This document shows, piece after piece, positions 35,574 through 50,943 of a stretch of 64,000 nt of DNA. Source of the stretch: Cercis canadensis. Taxonomy: Eukaryota; Streptophyta; Magnoliopsida; Fabales; Fabaceae. The stretch is from NCBI GenBank assembly GCA_003255065.1, contig QAOA01006720.1:208791-272790 (forward strand). The letters run 5' to 3'. How positions within the stretch are numbered: the stretch's first letter is position 1; each line of letters starts with the position of its first letter. The notes under the pieces were generated by a model, which ran no database searches, was not told where the DNA came from, and was given only the letters and a program-made list of their open reading frames with translations. The translations under genes were made by a program, and so were the position numbers.

Positions 35574-37241
35574 TTAGCGCAGATGATGCCTGCATAACAA
35601 GAGAAAGAAAAGCTTTATCAATAGAGCTCAGAAAACAAGGTCTCATATGATAAGCTTTTTAAGATTTGGCAAAACAATGTGAATTAACCTTAAAGTCTCT
35701 TTTGTACCACGCCGAACTTTACAACGGATGGTAGGGAGTCCAAGGCGCTGATGAGCCTCATAGCGGTGACAACCAGAGAAACCTGCAAAACAAAGACAAC
35801 AAATACTTATTCTAAACAATGGAGAAGGCAATCATGTATAGAAGATCTTCTGAGTCTTTCAATTATCCTCTTCCATTGATTTTATTTTAAACCCTCTTTC
35901 TCATTGTCTTTTGTTGTTATACCTCAGAATACCCAAAAGCCAGTGTTAAGAAACATAAATTATAAAATTAAACTCTTCACAAACAATCCAAATAAGATAA
36001 GCACATACCATAATAGACTCCATCCACCTCAAGGACATCAATCTGTATCAATTAAAAGGCAGTTAATTATAAGTAATATGGATCGTAAGTATTACAAACA
36101 TAAAACAAAAACAAAGCTGGCAACCAAAGTAAAATAATTAAAGTTGCTCCTTATACCATCAAGCATAGAACACTAATTAAGCAGCATAAAAAACAGAATT
36201 CCCATTTCAGGAAAAGCTATGTTTTCTGCCTACTAATACTAACAAGGGTCTTTCTGTGTAATAAGCAGAATTGTGTCATTCTATAACAACCCACCCATTT
36301 AAACTGCATGTATGTATGAGTTCTATTTGTCACCTTACTTGAGAACAGAACAATCGTGATACACACACAGAAAGCAAAAGGGAATAAATGAGGGTAACCA
36401 GGAAAGAACTTAAGTTTTATTTGATTTCAACTTATCCAATTACACTATATAATCCTAAGACTCAACTCACTAGAATACATAAAGATAGAGGCTACATTAG
36501 ATAACTTAAAACACCAGACTTATACTCAACTGAACTAATTCAACTAGACATAAGATGAAGATGAAGATAAATTCTATCCAACATCTAACCTAAGGAATGT
36601 AATAAATTGAACTAAAAAATTAGTTTATTTCCAATTTCTTTTGTTATATTGCAGAAAACAATATCAATAGGCTCTAAGATCCCACTCAAGTTGCTTAATT
36701 ATGGGGGTAACATTTCTCTTACCTAAATTAGGTGTCTCTTTATCCCATAATTGAGTCTCTGTGTTCATTCGGTTGTTTTGTCCATAACATTCAAGTTTTC
36801 AATTCGAGGCCAGTTTTTATATTTTCCCAGAAACCAAACAAGAAGCAAAACACAGATGCTGAAGAGAAATTGACAAGGGGGAGAAAATGCTTACAGGTAC
36901 TTGAAGGCCTATTTCACGAATACTATCCATGAGTTCTTCAACTTTGTTAGGATCATTTGCTCTCGTCCTCATTAAAGGCCTTCTTATCTTATCAAGAGGA
37001 AGCTCCAATACCACTGGTCCCTTACCATCATTGCTACCAGAACCACTAGGAGGAGCCCCTGATTAATTACACCAATCAAATTTCAAAATATACCATTTTT
37101 CATGTTCAGCAAAAAAATTAATCTTTTTTTTCCATTGATAGAGAGATAGAAAGAAGCTTTGTAGTTTCTAGTACCATTGGATGAAGCAGACACAGTGAAG
37201 CTTCTCAACCTACACGGTAGCTGAAGAACGAAATTCGCCAT
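35574..37241 (-). CDS. SRX: Sulfiredoxin, plastid/mitochondrial type
   Basis: ATP-dependent enzyme that reduces over-oxidised (sulfinic) 2-Cys peroxiredoxins, mainly in chloroplasts. Five exons on the minus strand: 37241-37175, 37058-36895, 36042-36009, 35782-35689, 35589-35574, total 375 bases and 124 residues, against about 125 that I recall in Arabidopsis. The last exon has only 16 bases (rest of Arg, HHLR, stop). The N-terminus (MANFVLQLPCRLRSFTVSAS) is a likely transit peptide. The core has ELPLDKIRRPLMRTR, then IREIGLQVPIDVLEVDGVYY. The active-site FSGCHRYEAHQ with its catalytic cysteine is present, and the protein ends GTKETLRHHLR. It is divergent from the HIT gene, with starts 236 bases apart. 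Confidence 0.95.
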
Positions 37242-37477
37242 TTTTTTCTACTCCTTTTGAGATTCCCCATTCCTTTTTCTCCTCAAAAATACCAAAATGA
37301 ATTAGGACCAGATGATATCGTCGCGCATCACAAGCATGGCCCACCATTTTCAACGGTCCAGATGATGGTTTGCACAATTATATGCTACAACTGAAAACAT
37401 TGAATACTTCCTCTATAAAAAAATTTCCCCAGAAAGTGAAGAGATTTCAAGCTCAGTTCTCTGCATCACTGGGATTC
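37242..37477. promoter_or_regulatory. Shared divergent promoter of SRX and the HIT gene
   Basis: Only 236 bases separate the two start codons, so the leaders and both promoters must share this stretch. It contains GGCCCA at 37338-37343, a site II-like element (TGGGCC on the minus strand) often found in plant housekeeping and organelle-gene promoters. No TATA box is obvious. Confidence 0.6.
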
Positions 37478-41922
<4,445 letters not shown>

Positions 41923-43060
41923 AGATTATAAGTGGTGCTTTCAAAACTTCATTTTTTGGCCATAAATGCTGCTTAAAACTTGTTGAGAGCCAATGTAAGA
42001 AGGAGAAAAGGATGCAAGATTTTTCTGAAGCACTAACTCGATTCAGTTAGGCTCTTGTATCTCTGTTTATATTCAAGGGTTGCATTAGATATACATATAT
42101 ATATATCATAAGCGAAATTGCATCACAAGCCTATTAAGATATTAAGACTAGAGCATCCCAATAATGACTTGTTGTAAGAGAAGACATAAATTGGGCAATG
42201 GCTCACAACACTACATTGGAAATTGTCAAATAATTGGGTTTTTCCAACCAATCTCTTGTATTTCTGTGGTTTACTGAACTTGTCCACTTTTAACCCTCAT
42301 TTTCCATCTCCCACTTCTCTTCACCAAACCAAAGAAAAAAGTTTTAGCAACTGAAAAGTTCCAACGCTAAAGTTTTTCTTTAATTTGTAGTGTAAATGCC
42401 CAAATCATGAAGCCAGCTCGTGTAGACATTATAATAGAAAATTAAGATATGAAGACTTACATGAAATTCAACAATAAGATATGAAGCATCATTGCTTGGT
42501 CACTCGGATGCCCAAAAGATAATTAAGAGGCACCTAAATGTTTCATTTTCTGTCTTCAAAGTGAATATTAAATGATGAAGAAGAGCGATGAACCTAATTA
42601 ATGAGCTTCAACAGGAATCCAAAATCATTGGGTTCACCTGATTTAATACAACAACTCTCTTGTTAGACTCCAATTTCATAAGCTTCTAGTAAATTCTAGT
42701 TTTGGTTGAAACATACACAAGACTGTCTCAATCTGCGCTATTCAAGACTGTCTCAAATTCTTATGTGGTGTTAATTAATAATATTATTAATGATTTAAAT
42801 GTTTGCATTTTTTCTTTTTTTTTTTCTAAAATAAATATAATTTAAGATTATAATATAAATATCCTCTCACTGGCAAAAAGAAAACTACACAAGACTCTCT
42901 AAAATAAGCTAAGCAATTGAAAATATTGAACCAAACAACCCCTTTTCCTTCTTAAACAAAAGAAAGTTTACTCCATGTTTTTAGTTCCTTAAAAACATCA
43001 GACAATCTCACCCTAATTCATTATAAATATTTGGAGTAGCTGCTAGCTAGCATACTCTAC
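41923..43060. other. Intergenic between HIT gene and NF-YB gene
   Basis: Converging 3' flanks. AT-rich, with a short TA run near 42095. No gene seen. Confidence 0.4.
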
Positions 43061-43064
43061 CATC

Positions 43065-45446
43065 TCAATTGAGGCGAGCAAAAGGATGAAACTTGGTTAA
43101 AGCATTCCAAGCAGACGAACCAGGTGCAGCAGAAACATCTCTGTAGCACCCTCCAATTGTTGTCGGGTCAGGAAATCCAGGATTCAGGTTAGGCTCCAAA
43201 GGAAATGTAGGCCCATATGAAGCTTCTGAGGTTGGTGGCATCCCTCTATAGAACCTTCCAATTTTTGTCGAGTCAAGAAACCCTGGATTCAGATTAGGTC
43301 CCATAGAAAATGTAGGCCCATGTGAAGCTTCTAAGGTTGGTGGCATCCCTCTATAGAACCCTCCAATTTTCCTCGGGTCAAGAAACCCTGGATTCAAGTT
43401 AGGACCCATAGGAAATGTAGGCCCATATGAAGCTGCAGAGGTTGGTGGCATGCCTCTACAGAACCCTCCAATTTTCGTTGGGTCAATAAACCCAGAATTC
43501 AGGTTAGGACCCATAGGATATGTAGGCTGATAAGAAGTTGTCAAGGTTGATGGCAGCCCTTTGTGGAACCCTCCAATTTTTGTTGGGTCAAGAAATCCAG
43601 TATTCAGGATTGGGCCCATAGGAAATGTAGGCCCATAAGAAGTAGCTAAGGTTGATGGGAGCCCAATTGGAGGCCCATAATCCGCACTAGTCCTATTCCC
43701 AAGAAGAATCTCCCCAAGCAGGAGACATGGGTCACTCTTATTTTTGTGACGATAGCGATCAAGGAAAACAGTGAGGGCATTGACATAGTCATGGTAGCCA
43801 AGGTTGTCCATTGCTGAAAGCACATCCTCCGCGGTGATCTTCTTCCGCAGCTCACGTTGGCAGAAGTCATTGGCCTCGCTAGTGATGAAGTTGATGAATT
43901 CAGAAAGACATAGTTGAATGGTCAGTTTGGCATCGTCTGAGATTTTTGCATGTGACGGAAGAATCTGTCGCATATTCCTTGTGACGCTGGTAATGGGCAT
44001 GTATAGGTCTTGCTCCGGCATAGCCAATGGGCATAACAATCGTTGCTCCTCAGTTCCATTTTCAACATTGTTTGTGGAGAGATATCCTTCCTGCACAAGG
44101 TTCAAACCTGAAACAAGTAGGTGTTAGAAAATATCCAAAGCATATCACTTGGAGTCATTCATCCAAAGAAGCAGTACATGTCTAGAGCAAATGAGACAAG
44201 GAGGATGCAGCAGATTTCAAAATAATTTCTCTTTTATACAATAACTGGCCCATCTACCCCACTCATCATTGGCCCCTACCTAAATTCAATGCAAAAATCT
44301 GCCTTGCCTTCTTCCTTTTCTATTTCAGTATTTGCTTTGCACTCAACACAAAGTGTACTGAACACCTTCTTAATAAGCTCTGTACTTTCTCCTCTACTTC
44401 GTTGGACAGAACAGAACTCTATATTAAGCATCTCTACTTAAGCTCTAAAGTCAAAGCCTTTTCTTATTCTTCAACTTGAATTTCCCAAAAACCCAAATGA
44501 AAAACAATCCAACTTCCAAATCTTTTCATTTATGGCTTTTACTGTTAAAAAAAAAATTCAAGGAAATATAACAACCATCCCATTATATTTGGTAGAATTT
44601 TTTATTTTATTGAAAAAGCATCATAAAAAAATCAGATATGATGTAAAACAATTAGAAAAAGACCCCAAATTGCAGAAGAAAATTAAAAGATTCTATAGCA
44701 GTAAGAAAGGGTAAGAAAAATAAATAGAAAATTAACAAACTTCGTAGGAAATAACACAAACAAAGGTAAACACAAGGTAAATCAATTGAGACATGGAGTC
44801 AAAACAATGAATAAGCTAGGGAAAAACAAAATATCGTAGAGGTCAAACAGGTGACCCATGTTTATATTCATTTCTCACTCAGTAGCAAAACAAACAAGAT
44901 TTTCATGTCCACTATCTTAGAGACCAAAAAACAGATCATTTAGCAGCATCTGCATGTCAAAGAAGATCAATAGAAAATGGAAGATCAAACCCTAAAATTT
45001 TCAAATCTTTTCCACTCTCTTTCAGACAACTATTAGTCTATTCATACAATAACCTTATTGATCACCATTTCAGAGAAATTAAGCAATAAAGTGAGAATTA
45101 AAGCAGATAACAAAAATGGTAGAAAATTAATGAACCCCATTAAATATTAAACAGAAGGGAAAAAAGATCAAAACCTAAAAAGGGATTTTCTTTTGTGGTT
45201 TTGGATCAAAAAATCAAGAAACACAGAAAAACATATTAGAATAATGGTTGAATTGAGATAAACAAAACCAAAGTACATACGATCAGTCCGATACCCTAAT
45301 CTATGTGTGTGTGCATGCTTGTGTAAAAGAAAATGGGAAAGCGATCAAACCCAAAGGAGGATTTTCTTTGTAGGTTTAGAGATTTTACCGGAACTTGATG
45401 GTCTTGCACGCTTGTTAAAGCGAAAAGAGGGAGCTTCATGTTCCAT
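43065..45446 (-). CDS. LEC1-type NF-YB transcription factor with a repeated C-terminal tail
   Basis: CCAAT-binding NF-Y subunit B; it pairs with NF-YC through a histone fold and recruits NF-YA. Two exons: 45446-45389 (MEHEAPSFRFNKRARPSSS) and 44107-43065, total 1101 bases and 366 residues. The start in exon 1 is preferred because the second exon begins at a clean acceptor and has no ATG there. The histone-fold region covers about residues 50-142: EQDLYMPI, RQILPSHAKISDDAK, CQRELRKKITAEDVLSAMDN, TVFLDRYRHK. SDDAK has the Asp typical of the LEC1 class, where other NF-YBs have Lys. Helix 2 is unusual: KLTIQLCLSEF for the usual KETIQECVSEY. Residues 168-342 are five 35-residue repeats. LEC1-class factors control embryo development. 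A TATA-like site is at 45568. Confidence 0.9.
43140..43664 (-). repeat. Five in-frame 105-bp repeats in the NF-YB coding sequence
   Basis: Each unit encodes 35 residues with the pattern G(L/M)P.T...SYGPTFPMGPNLN.GF.DP.KIGGF.(K/R). All five units keep exactly the same length and frame. The middle three are most alike, the last is the most diverged (PLEPNLN, IGGC). The tail is rich in Gly, Pro and aromatic residues and has no hallmark of a known domain. Confidence 0.95.
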
Positions 45447-45567
45447 AGCCTATAGTTGAAAATGTAGCTACCTTCTTTGTGAAAGAAAACTTTCGATTTT
45501 GGGGCCGAAGTTGAGATAGTTTTGGTTGGAATTGCACTCAGTACTGTAGAAGAGCAGGGATGAATGA

Positions 45568-45575
45568 ATATATAG
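45568..45575 (-). promoter_or_regulatory. TATA-like element of the NF-YB gene
   Basis: The minus strand reads CTATATAT about 122 bases upstream of the start codon at 45446. Position and context suit a TATA box with a leader of about 90 bases. Confidence 0.5.
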
Positions 45576-45609
45576 AGGAGAATAGGGGAGACTCCAAGTG
45601 GCATACTGA

Positions 45610-47560
45610 CGTTTTAACCGAGGAATGCAATATTTATCCATTTTAAGAGCATCTTTGGTTGCAAAAAAATTTACTTTTACCAGAAATACATAGAAGGTAG
45701 TCGGTCAATCAAAATCACCTTATTACCTAATTTTTAATCTTCTTCTCATATTTGTGAGTTTTATTTTTCATGGAAAAAAATACTAAACAAATACACTTGT
45801 CACCATCATAGGAAAGCATTAATTTCCAATAATAAAAGTCTCGTAAATGAATTGACCCTAAAACTGATTGGCACAGTAATAAAAGCATATATTTCAGGTG
45901 GCCATTTTATAATTAATTAATTTTAGTGAAAGTAAGTAATATCGTTTCTAAATTATAGATAAAACTGATTGGCACAGTAAATATTAAATACTCATTATTC
46001 CCTAGTTCATAAGTTTCGAAATGCATTGCTAAACTTAATTCATATTTTAAATACATGTCAAACAAATTACAGAAAGAAATTTATATAAACTGAAAATGAC
46101 AAATATTCGGTATGTTGTAACTAAAAATTTCATCTTATGATTTCTTGACATGTATCGTTACCATATAGTGAATAATTGTTTTTGACAATTGAATATATAT
46201 GCCATATTGCCATCGATCTGTTTTTGAATAAGAGGGTTATATACAGCGCATGTGCTTCTCTTGTTATTACATTGTTTTATGATGTCCCAAGATTGAGTCT
46301 AATAGTTTCAAACATGTGTCTTAATTATAAAAAAAAAAATTTAAATTTTTTTTTCACATTTTGTATGTGAAGTATTGATTTCACATTTAGTGTTTTACCT
46401 AATTTTTTTTTAAAAAAAATACCATAATTGTATGTTTAACCATTATTGTAATTTAATTTTTGGTTTTTAGTATGTCAAAAAAAAGTTTAGTTAGTTCGAC
46501 ACACGGGTTTTGGTGCCTTTTTCATTTAGCTATTCTGTTTTTAATATATTGAAGATTATACTACTAGAGAAACTTTCTTGAATTTTCAAGTTCTTTATAA
46601 AACTAATTTTGATTCAAGACACTTGAATATACTTTAGTCACTAAACTAGCCAATAACACTTAATAACTAGGCAATATTTCTAAAATTTACTTAGGGAGCG
46701 AGGGAGCAAGCTTGACTTCAAATTTCCCTATATGTATCTAATTAAAAATTAAGTAATTTAATATATTAGATCCACAAAAAAATTATCTCTAGCACTCAAT
46801 GTGATTGTCTCGATAATGAGTTTTAGTCACATTTTATCCAAAATAATGAGTCAAATATTAATTTTACTCTTTAAGTTTGATTTATTTTGTTATTAGGAAA
46901 AAAAAAATTTGCATACGAAGTCTTTAAATTAAAATTTTAAAATAGTTCCCAGACTAATAATATTTTAGCCTTTTCACCTCAGTAATGCATTTTTACAAAC
47001 TATTTATTATACTTTTAAAATAATTTTAAAAATATTAGGAATGAATTAAAAGTACTTGCTCTCCACTACAAACTCAAGCTCTACCACAAGAGCTTTTAAC
47101 CAAGAGTTTAATTAATGGGCACTTGCAAACAACTACAATTACAAGCTCTATGAAGAGCTTGTTCTACATTCTTTAACTATTTAAAGAGATTTTGCAAACA
47201 TTTAAGACTGAAGCCTGGATATACATATTTGATCCAAGATAATCCAAAATAACAATTATAGAAGGAAAGCTAAGGTATTATAACTGATGAATTTCTAAGA
47301 ATAGTCCCAGGTGAGTGGAAATTTTGATAATTAAAACAAAGATGACATATCAGCATATTTGCAAGAATATTATTTGTAATAGATAGACTATATATGCATC
47401 TGTATTCATTTTATTCATACATAAGGTGATATCATATTCATAGCCAAGTTACATGACTAGTATTTTGAAGAGTAGCTTTCCTACATATGAAAGTACATAC
47501 ATGAGTTTTATTTATCGTTTACTACTTCTTTTATATATATTGTGGGTAAATCTCCCTGGC
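45610..47560. other. Intergenic, AT-rich, no gene seen
   Basis: Long AT-rich stretch with short unrelated open frames. The phrase AAACTGATTGGCACAGTAA occurs twice (about 45862 and 45962), indicating minor duplication. Nothing else supports a gene. Confidence 0.35.
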
Positions 47561-47581
47561 GCAGCTCCTCCTCTTCAGTCT

Positions 47582-48218
47582 TCAGTTTTCTTTCTGATTC
47601 TTTTTTCTTCTGCAGACAAAAATTAACACGAACCAGAAACAAAATACCAAACGTATGCCAAAAGTTAGAACGTACAAATTAACACTTTTATATATTTGTT
47701 AGACTAATACAAGTGTGCAGTTAGTATTATAGTAAGTTGTCAATAAAGCTGAAAACAGTAATATCAATGAAAATTGGTGTTATGAAATGATGATAGATCT
47801 GTTTGATGAAAATAAGTGGCTCAAATTCAGAATATCAATACTTACCTTCCATGGGTGTCTCTCCTTTTGTCTTTGCCTTCATCTTCATCAGATGATTCAG
47901 ATGAAGATGATTTTTTCATTATTTCTTTTGCTGCTTCTTTTGCTAGCTTTTTCCTCAATTTGTCATCTGGATTTGGTGGCTCACGATTCCCATTGGGACT
48001 ACTCTTTTTGTTTTTTTCATTTTTTTTTTGTCATCTGGCTTTGGTGGCTCAGGAGCTCTGATTGCCGCAAGATCTCCGATTGCCGCAGGAGTTCTGAATG
48101 CCGCAGGATCTCTGATTGCCCCCGCAGCAACTCCGGTTGCCTCCGCAGCAGCCGCGCCAATCCCTAGAGCTGCCAAAAGTTGAGTTGCAGCAGGTGCCAA
48201 GAAAAACAAAAACGCCAT
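47582..48218 (-). CDS. Unrecognised small protein gene, apparent frameshift in a poly-A run
   Basis: Not a family I recognise. From the ATG at 48218 the frame reads a hydrophobic, alanine-rich N-terminus (MAFLFFLAPAATQLLAALGI, then GAAAAEATGVAAG), a short repeat-like part (DPAAFRTPAAIGDLAAIRAPE) and PPKPDD followed by lysines. At a 10-A run (minus strand, about 48021-48030) the frame becomes less protein-like. One extra A there would give a coherent lysine/asparagine-rich stretch, a second PPNPDDK, LRKKLAKEAAKEIMKK and an acidic SSSSESSDEDEGKDK end. That runs to a good donor at 47846, then a possible short exon 47609-47582. So either a sequencing slip or a recent mutation. N-terminal membrane insertion or secretion is possible but unproven. 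Confidence 0.45.
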
Positions 48219-48229
48219 CTTCTAATTAT

Positions 48230-49560
48230 AATCAAGACTGAGTTTGTATGGAATGATTTGTTTGGTTTGAATAAGGCTGTGTGCTTGAAAATCTTATTTA
48301 AAATGGCCAGTTTTATTTTTTTTCTTGTTCATTAAAAAGCTAATATTCGTTATTCTTTTCGTTACTACTCAAACTTGTGGATATGGAGAGGTACTTTTAA
48401 CTAAAGGATTATTTATTCTGATTAATGGCAATGGATTTCAAAGAACTCCATTAACATCCCTTTTTAATTTGACATGTGTATTATCAATCTTTTTTAGTAT
48501 ATATGCTTCTTCTTTTTTTATACTTTGTAAGAAAAGCAATCTTAACTAAATATTATTGTTCTCATTGTAAGCCATTATTTTATATATATTCTTGACATTA
48601 CGGGTTAATCTTTTCGAATTTACTTTTTAAAATATGCTTTTAACTAAATATTATCGTGCTTTTGAAGAAAAGTGCTTTTAACTAAATAGAATGTATTTAG
48701 ATAGATAAGCTTTCTTATAAAAAATGCTTCACTTAAAAACAAAAACAGAAAACTTTTTTGTATGTTTGGGATTGGAAGAACTTTTCACAGCTTTTAAAAA
48801 CACTTTATTAAGCTAAAACTAAAACTTTTTGAGAAGCCCAAAAATAAAGATTTTGTAACTTCTAGTTTTACTTGAAAAAGTACTTTTTTTAATAAGTGCT
48901 TCTTCATTCAAACACACCTATTGAGTTTATTTGGATATAGAAGCCCTCTTAAAAAAAAGTGCTTCACTAAATGAAATGCTTTATAATGAATTTTTTTAAT
49001 GTTTGGATGGGCTTTTAAAAACTTTTTAAAGAACTTAAAAAAGCATAATTAGGACCTTTAGTGAAGCCAAATAATAGAGTTTTAGTAAAAGCCCTTACCA
49101 TTGACTAGTCTGATTTTTTAAAAAAAGTGCTTCTTAAATATTGTTACATCCAAACACAAAATTGTTTCAACTTCTCTTTAAAAAAAATATCGACTACTTT
49201 TTTTTAAGCTAGGTGCTTCTCAATGGAAACTCACCATTGTTCTCATTAAAAAAGCTACTACATGTTATTATCATTTTTTTGTTACATAAAAATTTAAAAT
49301 TTAAGAGGTAGATAGGTTACTTTAGATTCAAGGTAAAGTGCGTTACAGTAAGTGAATGTCTATTAACACAGAATCACGAATAAGATTTAAACCGAAGACA
49401 TCAATGTAGCTCGATTCTACTCATTGAACCAAAATTTGTTGGCCTAGTATTTGATATTCTTGATGTTATTGATCAATATTTTTCGAATTTGCTTATTAAG
49501 AATAGTAAATTTAACCAAATGATGTTGTTCTCGTAATTTGAAAATGTCTTTGTCATTGAT
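48230..49560. other. Intergenic with degenerate repeated motifs
   Basis: AT-rich. From about 48630 to 49240 the motifs AAAGTGCTT, TTTAACTAAAT and GTTTGGAT(GGG) recur many times, on both strands, like a decayed non-autonomous DNA transposon. No clear ends or target duplications were found. Confidence 0.4.
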
Positions 49561-49665
49561 ATGAAAGATAATTATTTTCAATACAATTCATTACAGTGAA
49601 GATGAGCCATTTACTCACGATAGAGTCCGTGAATTGTTCATTGGGTGCAAGATAATTGTTATCAT

Positions 49666-49830
49666 ATGAAAGCAACAAAAAGAGTTATTCCAATGGGAAA
49701 AGTGATCCACCAAAGCCGGATGACAAAAAACCATCTCTGTGAAAAGAGATAGGAAAAGCAGCAGAAGCAGCAACAGAGAAAGCAATCGATGCAATAACAA
49801 AACCAAAAGAAGACAAAAAAAATCATGTTC
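49666..49830 (+). pseudogene. Inverted fragment related to the 47.6-48.2 kb small gene
   Basis: Bases 49666-49727 align without gaps to the minus strand of 48020-47959, at roughly 85% identity by eye. In one frame this reads NKKSYSNGKSDPPKPDDKK, against NKKSSPNGNREPPNPDDK in the other copy. A stop follows soon after (PSL then stop), then a still coding-like KEIGKAAEAATEKAIDAITK. It has no start or hydrophobic N-terminus, so it is a broken or partial paralogue on the opposite strand. Confidence 0.55.
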
Positions 49831-50900
49831 ATGTGTTTCTACTGTACTATCTTTGAACCCAAATCATTCACATTAGATTGAATATTAATGAGACCTCTAG
49901 AGGAAGCCCCAAGTCAAGTATTGAATAAGAGGAATGAGTAATTTCATGTACATTACTTATTTTTTTCCCACCAAATCGCATGAACAAACTAACTAAATTA
50001 AATCTTCACTTGAATTTTTTGTTGGTTTTTTGAATGACTAAGTTTTAATTGAGACCATTTTTGCAAGATTGCGTGGTAGAAGATATAGTGGAACTACCAT
50101 AATACTTGTTTAAGATAGTCTCGTTTGGATTAGCACAAGGAATTATTAGAAGATGCGGGCTGAGTTTATTGGAGATAGTATGATACCAACAATTTTGCCA
50201 AATTTTGGAGACACCGAGTAGAATCTAAAGCTGCCAACAAAATAAAAATCCAAACCCCCAAATCCTTTTCATGGAATGCTATTATTTGATCAAACAAATT
50301 CTACAAGCTGAGTTTAACTTGTAAGAGCAAAGTAAATTTTGCAGCGGATTTTATATCCCAATAGACTATTGAACCAATTAGAAGCATTATTCAATGGGTG
50401 CGTTAGAGAGCAAGCTGATGTAAGCAACCAGAATGGGAGAATTCAACTCCGCAGCTTGACATCCATCAAGTGATAAACAGCACAGAGACACCAGCATGGT
50501 TGATATGCACCATGAACGTCATGTAAATGGAGTAATAATTACTATAGCCACTGGTATAAATACAATAAAACTGGTATGATATTAAAGAATCTAAAGAATC
50601 AAATTGCTTTACTCTCTACCCTGTACAATTACAAATCAATCACAGTACAACTCAGATTTTTGTCTCCTTAGTTCTTAGCCTGATTTGAATATATTAAAGT
50701 TTATATTTTGTATGGTATCTACAACAAAAGGTGCTATGAATCTTGGAAGACGGTGAACTCATACCGTGGCAAGCAAGAAATCTCCTGGGAGGAAAGAACA
50801 AGATGTACTCAGCCTCAAGATATATCAGACTCGCGAGTCATTCTCCACTCCCAGCATGAATGAAATGTTCTTGTCCAGAAATGTCCGGAAGAAACAAGGC
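49830..50900. other. Intergenic, no gene seen
   Basis: AT-rich. The right-hand part probably includes the 3' UTR of the ARAD-like gene. No repeat or gene stands out. Confidence 0.35.
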
Positions 50901-50943
50901 CACAGGCTTCATCGATGTCAAATCTCATTGTGTGAGAAAAGTG

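Noticed and set aside
44103-44105. TTG as start of the NF-YB coding sequence
   Set aside because: A plant nuclear gene would not start there. A splice acceptor directly precedes it and an upstream exon with ATG at 45446 joins in phase.
47787-48167. 126-codon plus-strand frame
   Set aside because: Opposite strand of the small minus-strand gene. Its Ser/Leu/Cys-rich content comes from that gene's composition.
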